A DNA stretch of 30,352 nucleotides from JAXMDT01 sp046348685 (GTDB taxonomy: Bacteria; Pseudomonadota; Alphaproteobacteria; Rickettsiales; UBA998): contig JAXMDT010000018.1 in assembly GCA_046348685.1 (NCBI GenBank), forward strand, positions 1-30,352, read 5' to 3'. The first letter of the stretch is position 1. Every line of letters starts with the position of its first letter. This document shows, in pieces, positions 24,166-30,352 of this stretch. The position numbers and the translations under genes are program-made. A model generated the notes under the pieces. It saw only the letters and a program-made list of their open reading frames with translations, was not told the origin of the DNA and did not search any database.

Positions 24166-25308
24166 CTAGAAAACGTTAGCTTCGCCCGATGCGCCGGGAA
24201 CGTTGGAGTTCAATTCCGGTGGCAGCACGACTTTCGCAGCAATCTCCACCTGTTTGATCCACAGGCTCAGGTTCGCCGGGTTATCCGATTCGGCAATGGC
24301 GACATCCTTGGTAATCAATTTTTCTTTGAAAAGATCAAGCAACGCCTGGTCAAAGCTTTGCATGCCGCGCTCGCGGTTTTTCATCATGACATCTTTAATG
24401 TCGCGGATTTTGCCCTCGTGGATCAGATCGCGAATCAAGCCTTCATTGAGCAACACTTCAACCGCGATCGAGTTACGGCCGCGCGTATTGGCAATCAGGC
24501 GCTGCGACAAGACTGCGCGCAAGTTGAGCGACAGGTTGAGCAGAATCTGCTGATGTTCGGTTTCGTTGAAGAAGTTGAGCACGCGCTCAATCGCCTGCGA
24601 GGAGTTATTCGCGTGCAACGTCGCTAAACAGAGGTGACCGGTTTCCGAGAAGTGAATAGCATGCTCCATCGTCTCGCGGTCACGAATCTCCCCGATCATG
24701 ATGACGTCGGGATGCTGACGCAACGCATTTTTTAACGCCATCCCGAAGGAATAGGTGTCCACGCCGACATCACGCTGGGAAATAATGCAGTTTCTATGGG
24801 CATGGAGGAATTCAACAGGATCTTCCACGGTAATGATATGGCCCGATCCCGCTTCATTCCGGTGGCCGATCATAGCGGCGAGCGAAGTGGATTTACCCGA
24901 ACCCGTTTGGCCGACAACGAGAATCAATCCACGCTTCATCATCGACAATTCTTTATAGACCGGAGGCAGGTGCAAATCCTCGATCTTTGGAATGTTGGTG
25001 ACGATCCGGCGCAGCACCATCGCCATATGGCCTTGCTGACGGAAAATATTGAGACGGAAACGCGCTTTGTCATTCCACGGGAAGGAGCTGTTAAGCTCGT
25101 GCGTGGTATCAAATTCATCCATCTGATCTTCGCTGATGAGCGATGATGCGATGTCTTTGATGCCATTGTCATCGAGCGGCTCATCGGAGAGTTTTTCAAT
25201 GGCATCCTCAACGCGCAAGGTCGGCGGAAAGCCGAACGTCAGATAAATATCCGACGCTTGGCGTTCGACAGCCAAATCTAACAATTGTTCGGCGGAAAGC
25301 TTGGTCAT
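24166..25308 (-). CDS. pilU: Type IV pilus retraction ATPase, PilU-like
   Basis: The 380-residue hexameric ATPase has the PAS-like N-domain, Walker A GQTGSGKS at 133-140, the Asp box with ITVEDPVEF, Walker B VIMIGEIRD, and the His box ATLHANNSSQAIER. The C-terminal LIRDLIHEGKIRDIKDVMMKNRERGMQSFDQALLDLF is the PilU-like form. PilU assists PilT in retracting the pilus at the inner membrane. It ends the TPR-pilT-pilU operon, 54 bases behind pilT. Confidence 0.88.
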   Translation of the reverse strand: MTKLSAEQLLDLAVERQASDIYLTFGFPPTLRVEDAIEKLSDEPLDDNGIKDIASSLISEDQMDEFDTTHELNSSFPWNDKARFRLNIFRQQGHMAMVLRRIVTNIPKIEDLHLPPVYKELSMMKRGLILVVGQTGSGKSTSLAAMIGHRNEAGSGHIITVEDPVEFLHAHRNCIISQRDVGVDTYSFGMALKNALRQHPDVIMIGEIRDRETMEHAIHFSETGHLCLATLHANNSSQAIERVLNFFNETEHQQILLNLSLNLRAVLSQRLIANTRGRNSIAVEVLLNEGLIRDLIHEGKIRDIKDVMMKNRERGMQSFDQALLDLFKEKLITKDVAIAESDNPANLSLWIKQVEIAAKVVLPPELNSNVPGASGEANVF

Positions 25309-25362
25309 GAGAATCCCGTATACTAATGCCCAATTATAGCGTTTCTATGCTTAAAAATGTCT

Positions 25363-26466
25363 TCAGAAACTATTAGGATTTGCTTTAGGGGCGCTGCCGC
25401 CGGCCAGTTTCTCGTTGTCAGCGCCGTCATCGGTCGTGGAAGCCAGCGCCTCGGAGACGATTTCACGTGTAATCGTGCCTTCCGACATATGCTTATAAAG
25501 ACAATCTTTCATCGTCTGCATGCCCATTTTCGAGCCAGTCTGGATGACGGAATAAAGCTGCGGGATTTTGCCCTCGCGGATCAGGTTCCTGACTGCCGGC
25601 GTTGCCAGCATGATCTCGTGTGCCGCTACCCTGCCCCCTCCGTCAGCGCGCTTTACCAGCATCTGCGAAATGATCGCTTCGACAGAAACGGAAAGCATGG
25701 CGCGGATCATTGGTTTATCATTTGCCGGAAACACGTCGATGATACGGTCAATCGTTTTGGGTGCGGTATTGGTGTGTAGCGTACCCATCACCAAGTGTCC
25801 GGTTTCCGCTGCCGTCATTGCCAGTTGAATCGTCTCCAGATCGCGCATCTCACCGACGAGAATTACGTCGGGATCTTCACGTAAGCAGCTTTTGAGTGCG
25901 CGGGCGAACGATTTGGTCGTTGCACCGACTTCGCGTTGGTTGATCAGGGATTTCTTGGATTTATGGACGAATTCCACCGGATCTTCGATGGTGATAATAT
26001 GCTTCGAGCTGTTCGCATTGATATGATTAACGATCGCGGCGAGCGTCGTGGATTTACCGCTTCCCGTAGGCCCCGTCACAAGGATCAGGCCCTTATGCAG
26101 GTTGGTCAGCTTTTTGAAAACTTCCGGCGCTTTTAAATCTTCCAGCGAAAGAATCTTGGTCGGAATGGTCCGGAATACGGCTGCGGCCCCGTAAATCGTG
26201 GTGAATGCGTTGACGCGGAAGCGCATATGATCGCCGAATGCGACGGAAAAATCGATTTCCCAGTCTTTCTCGTAATCACTGCGCTGCTGCTCGGTCATGA
26301 TCGAATACAGCATGGTTTTAATCTGATCGTGCGTCAGCGCTTCATAGCGCGTAATCGGCATCATATCGCCATTAATGCGATTAATGGGCGGGCTGCCTGC
26401 CGACAAATGCAAGTCCGATGCCTTATGCTGATGGGTATAGGTCAGTAGATCGGTGATATCGACCAT
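25363..26466 (-). CDS. pilT: Type IV pilus retraction ATPase PilT
   Basis: The 367-residue protein shows KASDLHLSAGSPPINRINGDM at the N-terminus, Walker A GPTGSGKST at 132-140, ITIEDPVEFVHKSKKSLINQREVG, Walker B VILVGEMRD, the His box GTLHTNTAPKTIDRIID, and the PilT motif PAVRNLIREGKIPQ (the AIRNLIRE signature) followed by GMQTMKDCL. It drives pilus retraction, twitching and DNA uptake. It is 24 bases downstream of the TPR gene. The tail after about residue 340 is disordered. Confidence 0.93.
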   Translation of the reverse strand: MVDITDLLTYTHQHKASDLHLSAGSPPINRINGDMMPITRYEALTHDQIKTMLYSIMTEQQRSDYEKDWEIDFSVAFGDHMRFRVNAFTTIYGAAAVFRTIPTKILSLEDLKAPEVFKKLTNLHKGLILVTGPTGSGKSTTLAAIVNHINANSSKHIITIEDPVEFVHKSKKSLINQREVGATTKSFARALKSCLREDPDVILVGEMRDLETIQLAMTAAETGHLVMGTLHTNTAPKTIDRIIDVFPANDKPMIRAMLSVSVEAIISQMLVKRADGGGRVAAHEIMLATPAVRNLIREGKIPQLYSVIQTGSKMGMQTMKDCLYKHMSEGTITREIVSEALASTTDDGADNEKLAGGSAPKANPNSF

Positions 26467-26490
26467 GAGATTCTCGAAAGGTTAGAATGG

Positions 26491-28185
26491 CTAGCCTTTG
26501 TAATTAGAATCTAAAAAAGTTAATCTTTCTTGAATCGTATCAATGGGGGATGGCAGTTCCTGTCCTCTGTCATGCGCTGCAAGCAATTGACGGTAAAGTG
26601 CAATTGCCTCCGGAACATTCTCATTGCGATCATAAAGCACGGCTAAATTATATTTATAAACCAGATTTTCCGGCGAAAGCGTGACTGCCTTCACCATACT
26701 GTCAATCGCGTTCTCGTTCTGGCCGATACGCTGGTAAAGAATGCTAAGCTGTGCCGGGATCGGGCTGAAATCCGGATTGGCGTCTTCCAGTTTTTCAAGT
26801 TCGACAATTGCTGCGGCGGGCGATTCCTCACCCACCAAGGCGAGGAAGTTATTGAGCGCTTCGCGGTTATAGGGGTCCAGCCGGAGCAGTTTGCCATACA
26901 ACGGCCGCGCGCGGTCTAACATGCCCAGACGATGATATGTCGTCGCTAGCCCGAATAAGGCCATCGTATTATCAGGATCCGCTTCCAGCGATTTTTCGTA
27001 AATTCTCACCGCCTCTTCCGTATTTCCGGCGATCAGCGCTTCATAGGCTTTTTCAAGATCGTAGCTGACGTCATATCTCGGCGTGGCCGTATTCAGGTCA
27101 ACCCCTACCGCCTCATCTTCCTCCAGCACATTTTTTTTCTTGAGATCAATACCCGGGTCAGCGCGGCTGATCCCAACGTTATGCGGCACTTCATCGGCAG
27201 GCGGTGTATCAGATAACGCTGGCAGCGACGAAAGAATTTTCTGTGTTTCAGGGTCGAGCTTGTCGTCCTGCAGCGGAGTTGCGTCGGCATCGTTTTTTGT
27301 GTCCGGTATAACCGCTTCAGGGGCTGGCGTTGGAGTGCTTGCCCGTTCTTCCAAATGCTTGGCAAGTTCATCACCCGTCATGCGCTTCACCGTCATTGTG
27401 CCGTGAGGTGATTCATACACTTTAGTTTCCTGTGACGGCGGCGCTATTTCGGACGCCGTCGGCTCGGCAAGTGGAGCGACGGGCGTTTCAATCGTGGCAG
27501 GTCGCGCTTGTTCCTGGGCTGGAGGAGGAGGCATTTCAGGTGCAGACACTTGCTCGGATGGCTGGGGAGGCATATCCGGCACTACGGGAGGCAGCGACTG
27601 CATCGGTTTGCTAGGACTTATCCCGTTAGCAGGCGGAGCAACATCAGGAGGCGAGGAAACCTGTACCTGAGGGACAGATACGGTGGGCTCAGTCGGATAT
27701 TGGCCAGATTCACTATAGGAAGCAACGGGGCGACGATGAAACGTAAACCCCGTCACGCCGGAAGGCGGTGTTGCTGGTACATCCACCAGAACACGTGTTT
27801 GGGGTTCGGGAATGGGCGGTTCATCCATTAACGGCTGAGGCGTTCCTGCAGCAGGCGCGATTGCCTGCATCTCTTCAACTGACGACGATGAGGCCGCGGC
27901 CGGGATAGAAATAGTGGCAGGCATGCCAGGATTAACCGGCTTGCCTTCATTCACCGGTTTTCGTCTATAGACTCCGACCTGCTTTTCACGCAGATAAGCG
28001 CGCCGCTTTTCATATGCGGATTTCATACTATTCAGGCTTTGATATTCATCTTCTGGCGGCGGGTAAGTATAATCTTCAGCGCTGGCGTTTTGTAAGCAGC
28101 TGATAAGAATAACAAAAAAAGCAAGAAGGCACGATCCTTGCTTCACGTGTAGGTAAACTTTATTTTTCAAGAGCCGAACACTCAT
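26491..28185 (-). CDS. Exported proline-rich TPR protein, first gene of the pilT operon
   Basis: The 564-residue protein has an N-terminal hydrophobic export segment (SCLLAFFVILISCLQNASA near 18-36), a Pro/Ser/Ala/Val-rich low-complexity region to about residue 340, and C-terminal TPR motifs (AYEALIAGNTEEAVRIYEKSLEADPDNTMALFGLATTYHRLG and three further units to residue 560). TPRs bind other proteins, and its place before pilT and pilU suggests a pilus assembly or regulation partner in the periplasm. The start codon at 28185 overlaps the start of the divergent peptidase gene, and no ribosome site is clear, so the true start may be downstream. Confidence 0.8.
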   Translation of the reverse strand: MSVRLLKNKVYLHVKQGSCLLAFFVILISCLQNASAEDYTYPPPEDEYQSLNSMKSAYEKRRAYLREKQVGVYRRKPVNEGKPVNPGMPATISIPAAASSSSVEEMQAIAPAAGTPQPLMDEPPIPEPQTRVLVDVPATPPSGVTGFTFHRRPVASYSESGQYPTEPTVSVPQVQVSSPPDVAPPANGISPSKPMQSLPPVVPDMPPQPSEQVSAPEMPPPPAQEQARPATIETPVAPLAEPTASEIAPPSQETKVYESPHGTMTVKRMTGDELAKHLEERASTPTPAPEAVIPDTKNDADATPLQDDKLDPETQKILSSLPALSDTPPADEVPHNVGISRADPGIDLKKKNVLEEDEAVGVDLNTATPRYDVSYDLEKAYEALIAGNTEEAVRIYEKSLEADPDNTMALFGLATTYHRLGMLDRARPLYGKLLRLDPYNREALNNFLALVGEESPAAAIVELEKLEDANPDFSPIPAQLSILYQRIGQNENAIDSMVKAVTLSPENLVYKYNLAVLYDRNENVPEAIALYRQLLAAHDRGQELPSPIDTIQERLTFLDSNYKG

Positions 28186-29161
28186 GAATCTATTGCCTGC
28201 CTTCTTTGAAGATCATACAGCGGATCGTTGCACCGTACGTCCCCTATCTCCATGGAACAAACTTATTGCTAGCACAAGATTTGACCTTCGGTCACTGTGG
28301 CAAAATCACCACGACACAGCCTATAGGTTATTAATTGCAACGTTAACACTTTTAATAGTAGCTTCGACCAGCTCTACCGCCTCCGCCGAGCTCGGGGGCG
28401 AAAAGCGATTCTTCAGCCTTCAGGCGGCGCGCAACGGCGGTTCTACTCCAATGCAAATGTCCCTGAAACAAGGTAACTTTTTGGGATTGGGAAATTATCA
28501 GGCAAGGACGCCGCGTCAATCCCTGAAACTGACCGCTGATCGTACCATTAACCGTACTGTTGAGCTTGCGTCGTTGCCGATTGTCCGTGATAGTTCGGAA
28601 CAGGAATTTAAAATGCCTAAACAACAAGATAGCGATATTCAAAAAATGCCATCGCTGCAGAAAGGCCAACTCCGCCATCAGTGGCCAATATCAGAGGATG
28701 TGACGGAAAAAGTAACATCGGGTTATGGTTTCCGCAAAGACCCATTCCATGGCAAGCGTGCCTTCCATGCTGGAATCGACATTGCAGCGCCACTCGGCAC
28801 AAAGGTTTTGGCTACCGCCGATGGTATCGTGGATTCTACCGGTTATGGCAAAGGGCTCGGAAAATACGTCAAAATCAAACATTCAGACGGCAGCTATAGT
28901 ATTTACGGACACCTAGGAAATTCAACGGTTTCGGCAGGAAAAGCTGTCATAGCCGGTGAAACGATTGGCCGCATCGGTATGACCGGCCGCACCACCGGCC
29001 CACACCTTCATTTTGGTATCAAACAAGGTGAGGCACTGATCAACCCGGTGGCACGTCTTTACATTCCCAAAGCCATCCGCAGCCGCTATGCCGGTCTTTT
29101 ATTCAAAGATTCTGCTGAAAAGTCAGAAAAATCGCTTGAAAAAGTAGCGCTCTCACGCTAA
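28184..29161 (+). CDS. Membrane-anchored M23 (LytM-type) peptidase
   Basis: The 325-residue protein has a long cytoplasmic N-terminus (1-46), a single membrane helix (about 48-68, LLIATLTLLIVASTSSTASA) and a C-terminal M23 domain. The zinc site is complete: His195 and Asp199 (HAGID) and His276 in HLHFG, with His243 (YGHLG) and His274 as catalytic helpers. GYGFRKDPFHGKRAFH is the usual entry. It should cut peptidoglycan cross-links or act as a cell-wall regulator in the periplasm. The start overlaps that of the divergent TPR gene by two bases, so one start, possibly this one, is probably misplaced. Confidence 0.88.
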   Translation: MNLLPAFFEDHTADRCTVRPLSPWNKLIASTRFDLRSLWQNHHDTAYRLLIATLTLLIVASTSSTASAELGGEKRFFSLQAARNGGSTPMQMSLKQGNFLGLGNYQARTPRQSLKLTADRTINRTVELASLPIVRDSSEQEFKMPKQQDSDIQKMPSLQKGQLRHQWPISEDVTEKVTSGYGFRKDPFHGKRAFHAGIDIAAPLGTKVLATADGIVDSTGYGKGLGKYVKIKHSDGSYSIYGHLGNSTVSAGKAVIAGETIGRIGMTGRTTGPHLHFGIKQGEALINPVARLYIPKAIRSRYAGLLFKDSAEKSEKSLEKVALSR

Positions 29162-29310
29162 ATAGCCCGCTCACCATTTCGGGGATTTCCCTGAGGTGGA
29201 ATACACATACGGCTTTCAGCGTCCTTTCGGGGCCGCCCGGTGTTATCAGTATGCTTAATATAGATGACAGTAGCCGTAGAGGATAAACCGGTTATTTTGG
29301 AGAAAAAACC

Positions 29311-30207
29311 ATGCTACCTAATTTTTCGATGCGCGAGCTGATTGAAGCTGGCGTCCACTTTGGTCATAAAACCCGCCGCTGGAATCCGCGGATGGCGCCG
29401 TTTATCTATGGCGTTCGTAACGATACCCACATTATCGATCTTGGCAAAACCGTTCCCCTGCTCCACTCTGCATTGAATGCGGTACGTGAAGTGGCTGCGG
29501 GCGGCGGCAAGATACTGTTCGTTGGCACCAAGCATCAGGCTGGCGGCGTTATTGCCGAAGCCGCTAAACGTTGCGGCCAGTTCTATATCAATGAACGCTG
29601 GCTCGGCGGTACGCTTACCAACTGGAAGACCATTCAGAATTCCATTCGCCGCTTGCGCGAGCTGGATAATATCCTCGGCCAGGAAAAATTCGGCTTTACG
29701 AAAAAAGAGCTTCTCAACCTGAACCGTGACCGCGCCAAGCTGGAAGCATCACTGGGCGGTATCAAGAACATGGGCGGCGTACCGCAAATGCTCTTCATCA
29801 TCGACGTTGTGAAAGAGGACATCGCGGTAAAAGAAGCGGCAAAGCTTGGGATTCCGATTGTTGCTATCGTTGATACCAATGCGTCGATCGAAGGCATCAA
29901 TTATCCAATACCCGGTAACGATGACGCAACCCGCGCCATTCAGCTCTATTGCAACCTGATTGCAGATACGATCCTCGATGGACGTTCGGATTATGTCGCG
30001 CGCACCGGCCGCGATGATTCCGTAGCTGAAGAGCCGCAGTTCGACCAAGCCGAGCAGCCTGCTGAAGAAGAAACGGATGATAAGAAAACCAAATCATCCA
30101 CGAAAAAAGAAGCAATGGCCGCTGAAGCGAAAAAAGCCGCTGCCAAAAAGTCTAAGTCCAAGAAAGACGAGACGGGCAGCGATCCGGAAGATTCCGAAGC
30201 AGCGTAA
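29311..30207 (+). CDS. rpsB: 30S ribosomal protein S2
   Basis: The 298-residue protein has the full S2 pattern: MRELIEAGVHFGHKTRRWNPRM, IIDLGKTVPLL, ILFVGTKHQAGGVIAEAAKRCGQFYINERWLGGTLTNW, MLFIIDVVKEDIAVKEAAKLGIPIVAIVDTN and IPGNDDATRAIQLY. The tail after about residue 233 is an extra Glu/Lys-rich, charged extension, longer than the E. coli protein. The ribosome site TTGGAG precedes ATG 29311. The 149-base gap upstream holds no open frame; TTAATATAG near 29243-29251 may be a -10 region. It forms the usual pair with tsf. Confidence 0.97.
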   Translation: MLPNFSMRELIEAGVHFGHKTRRWNPRMAPFIYGVRNDTHIIDLGKTVPLLHSALNAVREVAAGGGKILFVGTKHQAGGVIAEAAKRCGQFYINERWLGGTLTNWKTIQNSIRRLRELDNILGQEKFGFTKKELLNLNRDRAKLEASLGGIKNMGGVPQMLFIIDVVKEDIAVKEAAKLGIPIVAIVDTNASIEGINYPIPGNDDATRAIQLYCNLIADTILDGRSDYVARTGRDDSVAEEPQFDQAEQPAEEETDDKKTKSSTKKEAMAAEAKKAAAKKSKSKKDETGSDPEDSEAA

Positions 30208-30219
30208 CGATACTCTCGC

Positions 30220-30258
30220 AAACCTCACCGCCCTTACCTATATAACGCGGTGAGGTTT
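30220..30258 (+). terminator. Long hairpin between rpsB and tsf (candidate attenuator)
   Basis: AAACCTCACCGC (30220-30231) pairs perfectly with GCGGTGAGGTTT (30247-30258) around a 15-base loop. There is no long T-run, so it may slow rather than stop transcription, or protect or process the mRNA. The tsf ribosome site follows. Confidence 0.65.
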
Positions 30259-30301
30259 ATGCGAACCAACCATAAACAAGAATATAGGAAAGGATGTTAC
30301 C

Positions 30302-30352
30302 ATGGCTGATATCAGCGCATCTCTGATTAAAGACCTTCGCGAAAAAACGGGC
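30302..30352 (+). CDS. tsf: Elongation factor Ts, N-terminal fragment (runs off the window)
   Basis: The frame begins MADISASLIKDLREKTG, the conserved start of EF-Ts, which recharges EF-Tu with GTP. Only 17 codons are inside the window. AAAGGA lies upstream of ATG 30302. It follows rpsB as in most bacteria. Confidence 0.95.
   Translation, partial: MADISASLIKDLREKTG

Overview
The window looks like chromosome of a free-living alphaproteobacterium. The evidence is a DUF1489 protein (a family largely confined to Alphaproteobacteria), a divergent anmK/tyrS pair, a cysE-iscR-cysteine desulfurase operon and an rpsB-tsf pair at the right edge. The type IV pilus retraction ATPases PilT and PilU are less usual for the class and fit lineages such as Micavibrio-like or environmental Rhodospirillales-like bacteria. 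I cannot name a genus. Base composition is moderate, with a few clearly AT-richer patches. No rRNA, tRNA, CRISPR array, transposase or prophage gene was found.

Layout. Positions 1-2020 hold the end of an SbtA-like permease, a periplasmic SnoaL-like protein, a VOC-fold protein and a glycine-zipper protein. Positions 2100-7408 hold a secreted pectate-lyase-like beta-helix protein, an Old Yellow Enzyme, a DUF347 four-repeat membrane protein and a large FAD-dependent oxidoreductase. Positions 7465-8460 are an accessory stretch: a small lipoprotein, a disordered small protein, a tiny 22-codon gene with an extreme Shine-Dalgarno sequence and its own terminator, and a cluster of palindromic repeats. 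Positions 8468-11964 hold a zinc alcohol dehydrogenase, DUF1489, a Bcr/CflA efflux pump and a beta-carbonic anhydrase.

Positions 12292-16521 hold the most striking gene, a 1409-residue AlgE-type mannuronan C5-epimerase. It carries one catalytic A-module, four RTX-type R-modules and four Ig-like domains lodged between R-modules. Downstream come a small membrane protein, a complete periplasmic Cu/Zn superoxide dismutase, a glycine-zipper protein, and the cysE-iscR-iscS operon with a Fur-like palindrome upstream. An alpha/beta hydrolase, anmK and tyrS follow, with a DUF559 gene wedged between anmK and tyrS inside an inverted repeat. The right end has a TPR protein-pilT-pilU operon, an M23 peptidase, rpsB and the first 17 codons of tsf.

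The best candidates for something undescribed are four. They are the tiny ribosome-binding gene at 8081-8234, the Ig-bearing alginate epimerase, the DUF559 gene inside inverted repeats that provide part of its own coding sequence and abut tyrS, and an AT-rich, insertion-bearing mosaic segment inside tyrS. Function assignments come from reading the proteins and from family knowledge; no database search was run.
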